The position numbers and the translations under genes are program-made. A stretch of 64,000 nucleotides of DNA. Origin: Marininema mesophilum (GTDB lineage: Bacteria; Bacillota; Bacilli; Thermoactinomycetales; DSM-45169). The notes beneath the pieces are model-generated. The model had not been told where the DNA came from and made no database searches. It worked only from the letters and a program-made list of their open reading frames with translations. The stretch spans positions 248,001 to 312,000 of the forward strand of contig NZ_FNNQ01000001.1 of the NCBI RefSeq assembly GCF_900106775.1. The letters are read 5' to 3'. Shown here piece by piece: positions 17,016-25,825 of the stretch (within the stretch, counting starts at the first letter, position 1; every line of letters begins with the position of its first letter).

Positions 17016-17030
17016 CAGCCTTGTCTCCCC

Positions 17031-17942
17031 TCAGCTGAATAAATCGGTACTGAGATAACGTTCCCCGGTATCTGGTGCAATGCATACCACCCGTTTCCCC
17101 GGACCTAATCGACGAGCCATTTGTAACGCTGTCCATACAGATGCTCCTGAAGAAGGACCTACCAAAATCCCTTCCTTTCTCGCCATCAGCCTTGCAGTTT
17201 CCGCCGCATCTTCATCCTTCACATGAAAGATTTCATCATAGATCTTCTGGTTTAAGATGGCTGGTATAAATCCTGGGCTTGTGCCAGGAATCTTGTGGGT
17301 TCCAGGCTTTCCCCCTGCCAACACAGGGGAAGCGGCTGGTTCTACTACTGCGACAAAAACATCAGGATAATGGGATTTAAGTACCTCTCCAATCCCAGTA
17401 ATTGTTCCCCCTGTACCTGCTGTAGCCACGAATGCATTCAGCCCATCACCCATCTGAGAGATAATTTCCTTAGCCGTTGTGCGGCGATGGACATCGGGAT
17501 TAGCTAGGTTTTCAAACTGGAGTGGCATAAAGCTTTCAGGAAGGGAGGCGATAATCTCCTCTGCTTTACGGATGGCCCCTGGCATCCGCTCTTCTCCTGG
17601 TGAAAGGACTACCTCGGCGCCATATGCCTTTAAAATATTAATCCGTTCACCACTCATCGTATCCGGCATCACCAAAATCGTCCGATATCCCCGAGTAGCT
17701 CCTACTAGAGCAAGGCCAATCCCTGTATTTCCACTGGTTGGTTCAACAATGGTATAGCCAGGCTTTAGATAGCCTTCTTTTTCTGCCCACTCGATCATAT
17801 TGAGTGCCGTTCGATCCTTCACACTTCCCCCAGGATTGAAGGACTCTAGCTTTACAAATACCTCAGCATCCTGCTCAGTAGTCAATCGATTGAGACGAAC
17901 AAGAGGAGTACGCCCTACGATATCAGTGATCCATTCTGCCAC
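17031..17942 (-). CDS. cysK: Cysteine synthase (O-acetylserine sulfhydrylase), CysK type
   Basis: PLP enzyme making cysteine from O-acetylserine and sulfide. The PLP lysine is in NPGGSVKDRTAL, the substrate loop is PTSGNTGIGLAL, and the phosphate-binding glycine loop is TAGTGGTITG. I choose GTG 17942 (303 aa, MAEWITDIVGRTPLVRL), which has GGAG upstream and starts two bases after the rhodanese stop; a longer frame to 17969 overlaps that gene. Adjacent sulfurtransferase suggests coupled sulfur handling. A cystathionine beta-synthase-like activity cannot be excluded. Confidence 0.92.
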   Translation of the reverse strand: MAEWITDIVGRTPLVRLNRLTTEQDAEVFVKLESFNPGGSVKDRTALNMIEWAEKEGYLKPGYTIVEPTSGNTGIGLALVGATRGYRTILVMPDTMSGERINILKAYGAEVVLSPGEERMPGAIRKAEEIIASLPESFMPLQFENLANPDVHRRTTAKEIISQMGDGLNAFVATAGTGGTITGIGEVLKSHYPDVFVAVVEPAASPVLAGGKPGTHKIPGTSPGFIPAILNQKIYDEIFHVKDEDAAETARLMARKEGILVGPSSGASVWTALQMARRLGPGKRVVCIAPDTGERYLSTDLFS

Positions 17943-17944
17943 CT

Positions 17945-18271
17945 TTATCTCTCCACTGGTCCCGTCCATTCGAGCATGCCTCCTTTAAGATTAAAGAGAT
18001 GCTGAAAGCCCTCCTCTGCCAGGATATGAGCCGCTACCACACTACGACGCCCACTCCGACAGATGAGCATCACATCCCGCTCCTTCACGTCTACCAGCTC
18101 CACATATCGTTCTTCCATCTCATCAAAAGGAATATGGATCGATCCAGGGATATGCCCCTCCCGGAACTCTTCCTCGGTGCGCACATCCACCCAAATGAAA
18201 TTTTCCTTATCTGTGGAATACGTATCGCTCAACTCACGCGCTTCTCGATTGATATATGGATAATCAGACAT
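17945..18271 (-). CDS. Rhodanese-like sulfurtransferase
   Basis: Single-domain rhodanese of 108 aa. The active-site loop is LICRSGRRS with the catalytic Cys near residue 73, and the N-terminal block is FIWVDVRTEEEFREGHIPGS. ATG 18271 has AGGAGG nine bases upstream. It is the first gene of a unit running directly into cysK. Confidence 0.92.
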   Translation of the reverse strand: MSDYPYINREARELSDTYSTDKENFIWVDVRTEEEFREGHIPGSIHIPFDEMEERYVELVDVKERDVMLICRSGRRSVVAAHILAEEGFQHLFNLKGGMLEWTGPVER

Positions 18272-18340
18272 GATCATTTGCCTCCTAAGTATCGATCTTC
18301 TCCTTCATGATACCATGACAGTTTCATCCCTGAAAACGAA

Positions 18341-18370
18341 GGAAGCCCCTTCACTTAGAAAGGGCTTCCC
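18341..18370 (-). terminator. Terminator overlapping the end of a ResA-like gene
   Basis: GGAAGCCC and GGGCTTCC arms flank the stop codon of the gene ending at 18351, so the last codons form one arm; TTCGTTTTC follows on the minus strand. Confidence 0.75.
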
Positions 18371-18881
18371 GAGCATATCCTTCAATCTGACCCTCCAGCA
18401 TCTGACCTTTCATTTTACGAATGATTTTCCCCTCTCGGGAAATAAGGTAGGTAGCTGGAAGGCGTCCCACATCATAGCGTTTTGTTACAACACGATCCTG
18501 ATCCAATACAATGGGAAAATTCAAATCGAGATCACGAGAAAACCCGGATACAGCCACTTCTGTCTCTGCGATATTAACCCCTACTACTTGAAAGCCTTGT
18601 TTTTTATACTTATCATACACTTTTTGAATAGCGGGCATCTCTTCACCACAAGGCTTACACCAGCTTGCCCAAAAATTGAGCAGAACAGGCTTTCCTTTTA
18701 GGTCCTTCAATGATAGTTCTTTTCCATCCAGTGTTTTCAATGTAAAGTTAGGAGCTTTTTCACCAACTGATGGAGCCTTCTGCTTCTCTGTAAACAACCC
18801 TTGCCACAGTGTATAGCCAACCACAACAATCAATATAAGCATCACCACACGACGCACCCAGAATCGTGTCTTCGTATTCAA
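18351..18881 (-). CDS. ResA/TlpA-like thiol-disulfide oxidoreductase (CxPC = CKPC)
   Basis: Membrane-anchored extracytoplasmic thioredoxin-like protein of 176 aa. One N-terminal anchor (about residues 11-28) is followed by a thioredoxin fold with active site WASWCKPCGEEMP near residues 72-84 and cis-Pro in GRLPATYLI. Such proteins keep apocytochrome c or other exported thiols reduced. TTG start with AGGTGA upstream. It is third in the set thioredoxin-like, ccdA, thioredoxin-like on this strand. Confidence 0.9.
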   Translation of the reverse strand: MNTKTRFWVRRVVMLILIVVVGYTLWQGLFTEKQKAPSVGEKAPNFTLKTLDGKELSLKDLKGKPVLLNFWASWCKPCGEEMPAIQKVYDKYKKQGFQVVGVNIAETEVAVSGFSRDLDLNFPIVLDQDRVVTKRYDVGRLPATYLISREGKIIRKMKGQMLEGQIEGYAREALSK

Positions 18882-19007
18882 AAAATCACCTGCTTATTTA
18901 CCGGCGATATACGCGGATAGGATAGATCTCTTCTCAATTATAGACATAAGAGATTACTCCGAAGATAAAATCATATCAAATTTCAGTGAACACTCTACGA
19001 TCCATCG

Positions 19008-19721
19008 TCAAAACCCTTGAAAGCCCCCAAAGAGATCCGTTAGCCAAATCGTAATGATTGTCATCTGATCAAAATAGAGAAGTCCTCCCATTACGATCAT
19101 CAAGGCTCCCCCGATCTTCATCAACCGTTCGGAATACTTGAGTATCCATCGAGTGCGTCCAAGGAAAAAAGCCATGATGAAAAAGGGAATAGCGAAACCG
19201 AGGGTATACGCTGTAATATAAACCATACCTGTTGCAGGCTGAGACGCCGCTAAAGATAATACCCCTACCAAGATCGGCCCAACGCAGGGAGTCCACCCCG
19301 CAGCAAAACCAATCCCGATCAACACGGAACCAAAGTACCCCCAGCGACGCTTTCCAACTTCTAAACGCTTCGATCTCATCAAAAAGGTTGGCTGAAATAC
19401 TCCTAGTAAAAAAAGTCCCATCGCTACAATCAACACACCACCAAGCATACGGATCAAATCCCGATACTGGGTAAAAAACTCTCCTAACCAACTAGCCGTA
19501 AAACCAAGGGCAAAAAAAATCAGTGAAAAACCTAAAATGAAAAATAACGTATGTAGCAGGGTTCCTCGTTTTAATGCCGACGACCGCTTTTGATCCTGCA
19601 ATTCATTGACAGAAACCCCTGTAATATATGACAAATAGGACGGATATAAGGGCAAGCAACAAGGAGAGATAAATGAGAGAATTCCCGCTCCAAAAGCTAC
19701 CCCTACATTAATATCTGCCAT
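19008..19721 (-). CDS. ccdA: Cytochrome c biogenesis protein CcdA
   Basis: Six-helix membrane protein of 237 aa that passes electrons from cytoplasmic thioredoxin to extracytoplasmic thiol proteins. The conserved cysteines are in GILSFISPCCLPLYPSYLSY (about residues 14-33) and GFAAGWTPCVGPILVGVLSL (about 137-156). Ribosome binding site GGAGAGGAGG. It lies between two ResA-like genes, its expected electron acceptors. Confidence 0.93.
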   Translation of the reverse strand: MADINVGVAFGAGILSFISPCCLPLYPSYLSYITGVSVNELQDQKRSSALKRGTLLHTLFFILGFSLIFFALGFTASWLGEFFTQYRDLIRMLGGVLIVAMGLFLLGVFQPTFLMRSKRLEVGKRRWGYFGSVLIGIGFAAGWTPCVGPILVGVLSLAASQPATGMVYITAYTLGFAIPFFIMAFFLGRTRWILKYSERLMKIGGALMIVMGGLLYFDQMTIITIWLTDLFGGFQGF

Positions 19722-19753
19722 TTAGTCCCCTCCTCTCCCAAGGAATATCCCCA

Positions 19754-20383
19754 TTAAGAGGTGATTTTTTTCATCATATAATGAAGCTGTTTTTCAGTTA
19801 ACGCACCGTTAATGTGATAAAGAATGACACCCTCTTTATCCACGAAATAGGTCTGAGGAATATTGATAGCTGCTAATGCTTCACCTACATCTCCATTTTG
19901 ATCAAGAAGAACAGGGAAGGTGTATTTACCTTTGCTTAGAAAGTTCTTCATCTTTTTCATCGAGTCTACCGTGGTTAAATTCACCATACGAAAGTCTACT
20001 TGATCCTTGTATTTCTCATAGGCCTTTTGCAGATGTGGCATCTCATCCTTACAAGGCGGGCACCAGGAAGCCCATAAATTGATTACCGTAACTTTTTTAC
20101 CAGGAATGAGAGAAGCGTTTTTACCATCGACTGTGGATAACTTAATATTGGGAATCTGCTTACCCTGTGATTTTTGTACCAACTGATTTTCCCCAAAAAT
20201 ATCCGCTACAGGATCTACTTTTTCTCCATCCTTTTTGGAGGCAGGTGCTTCTACGTCCTTTTTTGGACGGGGAGAAGATACTTTTTTATCCTGGGAAAAA
20301 CCTGACCAAAACGCTATACCTAATGCTATCAACAACACTCCGCCGATAAGTACATTCCAAAATTTCTTACCCCCTTGGCCCAT
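19754..20383 (-). CDS. ResA/TlpA-like thiol-disulfide oxidoreductase (CxPC = CPPC)
   Basis: N-terminally anchored thioredoxin-like protein of 209 aa with membrane segment at about residues 9-26 and a charged Lys/Ser-rich linker. The active site is WASWCPPCKDEMP near residues 107-119, with cis-Pro in INIPQTYFV. ATG 20383 has GGAGGGG upstream. It precedes ccdA by 32 bp and should form one unit with it. The two ResA-like proteins differ in the dipeptide between the cysteines, so they may differ in redox potential or substrate. Confidence 0.9.
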   Translation of the reverse strand: MGQGGKKFWNVLIGGVLLIALGIAFWSGFSQDKKVSSPRPKKDVEAPASKKDGEKVDPVADIFGENQLVQKSQGKQIPNIKLSTVDGKNASLIPGKKVTVINLWASWCPPCKDEMPHLQKAYEKYKDQVDFRMVNLTTVDSMKKMKNFLSKGKYTFPVLLDQNGDVGEALAAINIPQTYFVDKEGVILYHINGALTEKQLHYMMKKITS

Positions 20384-20573
20384 GGCCACCCCTCCAATGA
20401 CTTGCGAAATCTTCCTCGTTCTCTTATCTTACTCACCCATTATAACCGAACGGATGAAACACTTAACCTACCACAGTTGAATGACAAAAGATAGACAATT
20501 GCGCCTTTAACTTGGCAAGCCAGTTTGTCTCCCTTATGATTTAGAGTATATTTCTACTTATCACGGAGGGACA

Positions 20574-21137
20574 ATGACACAGGAAACTGCTACTTGGTTG
20601 GCTCAATGGGGATTGTACGCCATCCCCTTAAGCATTCTATTCAATGCTTTTCTCAATATCCTTGGAGTTGTGCCCAGCGTCCTGATTACTGGTGCCAATG
20701 TCTTGCTATGGGGTCCCTTATGGGGAGGAGTCATCTCTTGGGCTGGGGAAGTGATGGGAGCCACTGGTGCTTTTTTTCTCTATCGGTTGGGTTGGCAACG
20801 TTTTTATCGCAAACAACCAATCAATTGGCGTTGGCTAACCGCTCTCCAAGGTTGGCCTCATCGTCGACAATTTCAATCCCTATTCGTTGCCCGTCTCACT
20901 CCCATGGTACCCTCTGGAGCAGTCAATCTCCTTGGAGCGCTCTCCCATATTCCCTTTTCACTCTTTCTCCTGGCAACACTTCTCGGTAAGATTCCATCCA
21001 TTGCCTTGGAAGTCTTGATCAGCTTCGATATACTGCACATCGAAGAGAACGGTATTCGCCTTATTCTCGTGGTAATCTCCCTCGCACTCGCTACCTGGAT
21101 ATGGCGGTCGGTAAATAAAGAGAAACTGGCCAGATAA
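20574..21137 (+). CDS. TVP38/TMEM64 (DedA-related, VTT domain) membrane protein
   Basis: A 187-aa integral membrane protein with about five hydrophobic stretches. The VTT-type pattern is visible as GVVPSVLITGANVLLWGPLW (about residues 31-50), GEVMGATGAFFLYRLGW (about 59-75) and VARLTPMVPSGAVNLLGALS (about 103-122). The family is linked to lipid scrambling or flipping, but no specific role can be assigned. GGAGGG lies four bases before the ATG. Confidence 0.82.
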   Translation: MTQETATWLAQWGLYAIPLSILFNAFLNILGVVPSVLITGANVLLWGPLWGGVISWAGEVMGATGAFFLYRLGWQRFYRKQPINWRWLTALQGWPHRRQFQSLFVARLTPMVPSGAVNLLGALSHIPFSLFLLATLLGKIPSIALEVLISFDILHIEENGIRLILVVISLALATWIWRSVNKEKLAR

Positions 21138-21262
21138 GTAATAAAAGCCAGTTGTTCAGAAAAACTTTTAGATATTAAGAAGGCTATCAAGCGCTCCCAC
21201 TCGCGAGTAGCTTCCATCACCCACGCGTCTGGAAGCGGTCGGCTATCCTGAAACAAATGTGA

Positions 21263-21298
21263 GGCTGACTATAGGAGGCAACTCTCCCGTAGTCAGCC
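21263..21298 (-). terminator. Terminator after copZ-like gene
   Basis: Perfect 9-bp arms GGCTGACTA and TAGTCAGCC around an 18-nt loop, just downstream of the copper chaperone gene. Confidence 0.7.
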
Positions 21299-21312
21299 CT
21301 GTATCTTTGAAC

Positions 21313-21525
21313 TTACCCTTCTTCCACATCATACCCCTGCTCTTCGATTGCTTCCTTCAAGATGTTGATATCACTTATCGTCTCCTGATGCTCCACAATT
21401 GCAATTCCAGCATCGATATCCACCGTCACTTTATCAACACCCGATATTTTCTCTAAAGCCCCTGTTATGGATGCTTTGCAATGATCACAAGACATCCCCT
21501 TTACATTCAGTACAGTAATCGCCAT
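21313..21525 (-). CDS. copZ: Heavy-metal-associated domain protein (CopZ-like copper chaperone)
   Basis: A 70-aa single HMA domain with the metal motif GMSCDHCKASI near residues 10-20 and the ferredoxin-like beta-alpha-beta pattern. Cu(I) carriage is the usual role. No copper ATPase or CsoR-type regulator gene lies next to it here. Ribosome binding site AAGGAGGA. Confidence 0.88.
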   Translation of the reverse strand: MAITVLNVKGMSCDHCKASITGALEKISGVDKVTVDIDAGIAIVEHQETISDINILKEAIEEQGYDVEEG

Positions 21526-21604
21526 GACCGTTCCTCCTTCTTAGGGAACCTTTCCATTTCAAGGATGAACTATCCACTTTCTATCGTCAATAAGAAGGGG
21601 ACAC

Positions 21605-22231
21605 TCATAATGCCACCCTCCTCTGGCAACCTGCTGCAATATCAGGATCATGAGAAACAATTACCACCGTTTTGCCTTCTTCATTTAGTTCCTTTAATAG
21701 GTTGAACACATCCTCTCGGTTTTCCATATCAAGGGAGCCTGTAGGCTCATCCGCCAAGATAATTTCACTTTTTTTCAACATTAACCTAGCTAATGCTACC
21801 CTTTGTTGCTCTCCTCCACTTAACTCATATACTTTTTTATTCAATTTTTCAGGTAAGCCCACTCTTTCAAGTGCCCGGTACTTTTCCTTCTTTTTATCCT
21901 CTACATCCGAATAAGCTAGGGCAATATCCAAGTTTTTACTAACCGTCGCCTGTTCGATCAGAGCATAGTTTTGAAACAGGTACCCAATTGAGTGCCTAAT
22001 TAACTTGATTTTCTCTCTTTCCTTTTTCCACGGATTTTTCATCCCTTTAATAATGATATCACCGGAATCTGGGTCTTCTAAAAGTCCGATTATATTTAAA
22101 AGAGTCGATTTGCCCTTCCCACTCGGTCCAGTAATCGCCACCAGTTCACCATCTTGTATTTCGAGATTAAAGTTACTAAATATCACTTTATCCCCTAGTT
22201 TTTTGCATAGTTTACTCATTGTGATCGCCAT
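21605..22231 (-). CDS. ABC transporter ATPase, lactococcin 972-type bacteriocin group
   Basis: A 208-aa MacB/LolD-like ATPase with Walker A GPSGKGKSTLL (about residues 35-45), Q-loop YLFQNYAL, signature LSGGEQQRVALARLML and Walker B IILADEPTGSLD, then the H-loop VSHD. It starts five bases after the large membrane protein gene. The pair follows three lactococcin-972-like precursors, the usual layout for export or immunity in that bacteriocin group. Whether the pair exports the peptide (which already has a Sec signal) or protects the producer is not decided by sequence. Confidence 0.9.
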   Translation of the reverse strand: MAITMSKLCKKLGDKVIFSNFNLEIQDGELVAITGPSGKGKSTLLNIIGLLEDPDSGDIIIKGMKNPWKKEREKIKLIRHSIGYLFQNYALIEQATVSKNLDIALAYSDVEDKKKEKYRALERVGLPEKLNKKVYELSGGEQQRVALARLMLKKSEIILADEPTGSLDMENREDVFNLLKELNEEGKTVVIVSHDPDIAAGCQRRVAL

Positions 22232-22235
22232 ATTA

Positions 22236-24422
22236 TCAAGCTCCCTTTAAGGTATCTTTTGTTCTTTTGCTTTCTCCGATCTTAATCACTACGTAGATGA
22301 TGATGACTTCCAGCACTAAACAAACGGACAATAAAAGGATGATACTGGTGACAATCGAACTTTTAAAAGCTATCGCGCCCCCAGCTATAATCATCCATAA
22401 GAGAGCAACCGTACCGATGAAATGGTAATGACGTCTATAGAATGAATAACCATTTACTTTCTTCACCGCATGTATCATCTTGTTTCTCTCCAGGTAGTTC
22501 AGAGTCATAAACACCGTGATGACAACCCCTACAGTCAGTAGCACAAAAAACAGAAGCGAATTGATCTTCATTTTATTTTTAAGTTCAAACAGGTAACTAT
22601 CTACTTTGCTATACAAAGAAGGTGTCGTAAGAATGATGTCTTTCAAACCTGCTGACGCAATATCCTGTTTCAATCCTTCATATGGCTTATCCATTTGACT
22701 TGTTTTTGCAAAGAAAGTACCACTGGTTAGATAGTTTAGATAGCTATCTCCACCCATATTGTTTCCATTTACTACAACAAGCACAGAATCCACACCATAA
22801 TTTTGATTCGCTTTATTTATTTCAGGATTATACAAAAAGTGTTTTTGCTGATCTTTGATTGGGATGATAGTTACATTTACCTTCGGATGATGTCTTTTCT
22901 TTTTTCCAATTCTCTTATTGCGCATATCCTCATCAATATACCTCTTAAACTGATACCACTTCTTATATGTATCTTTCAATTGTGAATCCCCAGCCAGCCT
23001 TTTAGGTACTAAAACGACAATCCTGCGGTCATCTTCTTCTGGCACTGTCACTAAATTCCCCTTTGTATCATAAACAGGATTTTCCTTTAGAAAGTTATTA
23101 TTTACATAAATCACATTGCCCGAATCGGGATCATATGGCGGAAAACCTTTTACTTTCTGTTTATACACGATTCCATCCGCTGGACTTACTAAAATCGCTC
23201 CTTTTTGATCCGCTTGTTTAAATAGCTTTTTACTTTTCAATCCGGTTTCATATTCCCACTGATCTAGATTTTCAGGATTATCTGCTTGATATTCGTAGAA
23301 AGCATACCTTTTAGCAGTTTCCCACTTTTCTTGATTGGATGTTTGTACACGAAACTCTTGATAATCGTGAAAGAGATTGGCGAATAAAAATAGTATCAAG
23401 CTTGTAAGGATCAATTTTGAACTGTAGTTAAGAAATTGAATGAGCCCTATTGGTTTTTTATTTTTCAACATCGCAGCAATATCGATGTGATAGACCATCA
23501 AAAAAGGAATGAAACTGATTAACACAGAAGCGCAGGTGAAAATAAGTTGCCAAGTCATCCACTCAGTAGAAAAATCAACAATTTTACTCATCCCATTGTA
23601 GAAAACTAAAATCAATGCTTGTCCGAGAAGTACCGTTCCTAAAGCCATCAGATGAATAATGATACTCATCTTCATTAAGTGCTTAACGATTAATCCCGCA
23701 TCGGAACTCCCAAACATTTTTAAAATGGCTAACTCTTTAAAACTTAAGAGGATATAGTACAAGAAACATAAACATATGAGAACCATCACGATGATCAAGA
23801 TGACAAAAAGATAGGAGTTGATCCCCTCATCATTAAATATATCCATTACACTTAGAGTAGTTTCCTTTTTTACATCGAGTCCGACTTCTGTTTTCATCCG
23901 TTGTTTTATATCCGTTAAAATCTTCTTATTTTGACTATCGATCAAATACGTCCCTCTAATATTTTCGTACTTTGCAGCTTCTAATAATCGAACCTCAGCC
24001 ATTGTGGTAGGTGAAAATAATTTTATCCTTCCAATTTGCTGATTATCTTTCTCGTTATGGGATGAAAGAAAGTTTTGTTTTGGCTCGTTTTCTCTGAAAA
24101 AATTCCCCCATTTTAATTGAAATTGTTGCTGGAACTTTTTCTTATCTCCAAGTGCCACATAAAGCACGATTTTTGGCATCTCAGCTGTTTTTACCGGTTT
24201 ATATATCACTTTGTATATATTTGTTTTTTCATCCCGGGATATTTTCGTTATTTTATTTAATTTTTCTTCAACCTTTTCTTTTTTATCCCAACCAACTACA
24301 TTGATACGCTCTTTATTACCCGATTGTAACTCATGGACTTCTTTAGCTTCGTAGTAGTTCGTCAATATAAATGAGGATAATGAATAGGATACAAGAATTA
24401 GCATGAAAATAATCTTTTTCAT
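22236..24422 (-). CDS. Bacteriocin-associated integral membrane protein (DUF1430-type ABC permease)
   Basis: A 728-aa membrane protein with an FtsX/MacB-like layout. It has an N-terminal membrane segment (about 5-21), a first extracytoplasmic domain (about 22-200) and a block of four helices (about 203-345). A second large extracytoplasmic domain with many Lys/Asp (about 360-610) and three C-terminal helices (about 620-715) follow. Size and layout match the bacteriocin-associated family that accompanies lactococcin 972 genes. Ribosome binding site AGAGGTAAG. Pieces of the first 90 codons recur as debris at 25160-25283, proving that the gene end was involved in the local duplications. Confidence 0.85.
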   Translation of the reverse strand: MKKIIFMLILVSYSLSSFILTNYYEAKEVHELQSGNKERINVVGWDKKEKVEEKLNKITKISRDEKTNIYKVIYKPVKTAEMPKIVLYVALGDKKKFQQQFQLKWGNFFRENEPKQNFLSSHNEKDNQQIGRIKLFSPTTMAEVRLLEAAKYENIRGTYLIDSQNKKILTDIKQRMKTEVGLDVKKETTLSVMDIFNDEGINSYLFVILIIVMVLICLCFLYYILLSFKELAILKMFGSSDAGLIVKHLMKMSIIIHLMALGTVLLGQALILVFYNGMSKIVDFSTEWMTWQLIFTCASVLISFIPFLMVYHIDIAAMLKNKKPIGLIQFLNYSSKLILTSLILFLFANLFHDYQEFRVQTSNQEKWETAKRYAFYEYQADNPENLDQWEYETGLKSKKLFKQADQKGAILVSPADGIVYKQKVKGFPPYDPDSGNVIYVNNNFLKENPVYDTKGNLVTVPEEDDRRIVVLVPKRLAGDSQLKDTYKKWYQFKRYIDEDMRNKRIGKKKRHHPKVNVTIIPIKDQQKHFLYNPEINKANQNYGVDSVLVVVNGNNMGGDSYLNYLTSGTFFAKTSQMDKPYEGLKQDIASAGLKDIILTTPSLYSKVDSYLFELKNKMKINSLLFFVLLTVGVVITVFMTLNYLERNKMIHAVKKVNGYSFYRRHYHFIGTVALLWMIIAGGAIAFKSSIVTSIILLLSVCLVLEVIIIYVVIKIGESKRTKDTLKGA

Positions 24423-24494
24423 ATACTTACCTCTTTTCCATTCTAAAGATACATCATTAATACACCTTCACTTTTTTCTATTATAAATAGGAAT

Positions 24495-24514
24495 CCCACA
24501 GTATTTACCGTGGG
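24495..24514. terminator. Hairpin between bacteriocin A and the membrane protein gene
   Basis: CCCAC...GTGGG stem with inner GTA/TAC pairing; the plus side carries ATTTTTATC. It probably limits read-through from the abundant precursor message into the transporter genes. Confidence 0.65.
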
Positions 24515-24565
24515 ATTTTTATCTTACCGCACATAAAAATATATTACTTTTTGAAAGTGTTTATA

Positions 24566-24862
24566 TTATTCTTGTACACTCCAGAATGCATAATCCATAT
24601 AATTCGGGTTTTGTTTATGCCATGCGGTAGACCATACACCTTTGGATTTCCATCCTGAAGTTACAAAGAAATCTACACCCTGTACGGATGATTTGTGTGT
24701 TTTACTACCGTGATAATATTCGGACCATACAGAGTTTGAATCTGTCCCATGACTCCATACACCACCACCTGGGTGGGTTACCTCAGCAAATGCTACTGTT
24801 GTTCCTACCGTAAACAAAGCACCGCAAAGTACTAGTGAGACTACACTTTTTTTGATATTCAC
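24566..24862 (-). CDS. Lactococcin 972-like bacteriocin precursor A
   Basis: A 98-aa secreted peptide. The Sec signal has the basic start MNIKKS, a hydrophobic core and a cleavage site AFA-EV after residue 26, leaving a 72-aa cysteine-free mature peptide. Lactococcin 972 hallmarks are GGGVWSHG near the mature N-terminus, then SVWSEYYHGSKTHKSSV and a late GVWSTAWHKQ. Lactococcin 972 binds lipid II and blocks septum formation; that role is inferred here. GTG start with AAGGAGG upstream. It is the copy closest to the transporter genes. Confidence 0.9.
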   Translation of the reverse strand: MNIKKSVVSLVLCGALFTVGTTVAFAEVTHPGGGVWSHGTDSNSVWSEYYHGSKTHKSSVQGVDFFVTSGWKSKGVWSTAWHKQNPNYMDYAFWSVQE

Positions 24863-24907
24863 TTTTCTAAACCTCCTTAAATTTTATATTTCATACATCT
24901 AAACACT

Positions 24908-24932
24908 ATTATAGTTCATAATATTTAGTCAA
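24908..24932 (-). promoter_or_regulatory. Candidate promoter region of bacteriocin A
   Basis: Minus strand TTGACT (plus 24927-24932) followed by an A/T-rich stretch with TATAAT (24908-24913). The 13-bp spacing to that hexamer is short, so the true -10 may be a few bases further. The block is shared with copy B and missing in copy C. Confidence 0.4.
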
Positions 24933-25073
24933 TACTTATGTAAAATAAAAATTATTTAATTAAATTTAAAAAGTAATTCTATTAATTTAATTATTTTTGT
25001 ATGATTATTGAATATAATTATTTTGTTTTTTTATGTTCAGTGTTTTCTATCAGGAACAACATTGGAATTTCCT

Positions 25074-25147
25074 ATCCCCTGCTACACCTTATATCAACGA
25101 TGGGCACCATAGGATCTTGGATCTTCATCAATTAAAAAGTAGGGGAT
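25074..25147. repeat. Bacteriocin island repeat, copy 1
   Basis: About 75 bp bounded by ATCCCCTGCTACACC and AAAAAGTAGGGGAT, whose ends are inverted repeats (9 of 10 pairs). Copies lie upstream of each precursor gene. The copy at 26554-26635 sits just after the MBL hydrolase, suggesting that its terminator region was the source. Confidence 0.8.
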
Positions 25148-25159
25148 CACATCTCATCC

Positions 25160-25283
25160 CTGATAAAACACGATTTTTAGCGTCTTAGCAATATTTCCTT
25201 TTTATCCCAATAAACAACAAAAGTCTATAGTTACAATCGGGTAATAAAGGATACAAGAATTAGCATGAAAATAATCTTTTTAT
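25160..25283 (-). pseudogene. Mosaic remnant of the 5' end of the bacteriocin membrane protein gene
   Basis: Separate stretches match the start region of the gene at 22236-24422. About 25165-25190 matches about 24165-24190, 25195-25210 matches about 24280-24297, and about 25249-25282 is identical to about 24387-24420. The intact gene's start codon is lost at the right-hand junction. Positions 25230-25249 are the exact reverse complement of 24311-24330, so one 20-bp segment was inverted. Noncoding debris of a tandem duplication. Confidence 0.85.
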
Positions 25284-25301
25284 TCTATTATAAATAGGAA
25301 T

Positions 25302-25321
25302 CCCACAGTATTTACCGTGGG
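25302..25321. terminator. Hairpin after bacteriocin B
   Basis: Same sequence as the hairpin after copy A (CCCAC...GTGGG), inherited through duplication. Confidence 0.65.
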
Positions 25322-25366
25322 AGTTTTATCTTACTATACATTAACTGGTATCACTTTTTGAAAATA

Positions 25367-25660
25367 TTATTTTGTACTCCAGTATGTTCTATCAGCATAG
25401 CCCTTTTTTTGTTTATGCAATGCGAAAGTCCATACATCTTTGGATTTCCATCCTGAAGTTACATAGTAGCCTGGTCCCTTTACGGATGATTTATGTGTTT
25501 TAGTTTTGTGATAATAATTAGAATATACATAGCTTGAATTTTCTCCATAGTTCCAAGTACCACCACCTGGATAGGCCATCTTAGCAAATGCTGCTGTAGC
25601 TCCTACCGTAAACAAAGCACCGCAAAGTACTAGTGTAGCTACGCTTTTTTTGATTTTCAC
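25367..25660 (-). CDS. Lactococcin 972-like bacteriocin precursor B (divergent copy)
   Basis: A 97-aa precursor with the same Sec signal type (cleavage after AFA, residue 26) and a 71-aa mature part without cysteine. It keeps the GGGTWNYG and YVYSNYYHKTKTHKSSV blocks and SGWKSKDVW but differs from A and C at many mature positions (TFALHKQKKGYADRTYW), while the signal is identical to C. It is more basic and Tyr-rich. GTG start, AAGGAGG upstream. A different target range or a partner role is possible but unproved. Confidence 0.88.
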   Translation of the reverse strand: MKIKKSVATLVLCGALFTVGATAAFAKMAYPGGGTWNYGENSSYVYSNYYHKTKTHKSSVKGPGYYVTSGWKSKDVWTFALHKQKKGYADRTYWSTK

Positions 25661-25701
25661 TTTTCAAACCTCCTTAAATTTTATATTTCATACATCTAAA
25701 A

Positions 25702-25730
25702 TAATAATACAACTCATTATATTAAGTCAA
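25702..25730 (-). promoter_or_regulatory. Candidate promoter region of bacteriocin B
   Basis: Minus strand TTGACT (plus 25725-25730) followed by TAATATAATGAG and then TATTAT, aligned with the same block before copy A. Confidence 0.4.
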
Positions 25731-25825
25731 CACATATTTAAAATTAAAAATTTAAACAAAAATATTCTACCATTAATTCTATTTTTTATGAAATTATCAA
25801 ATTGTATTTTTGTATTTAATTTTCT

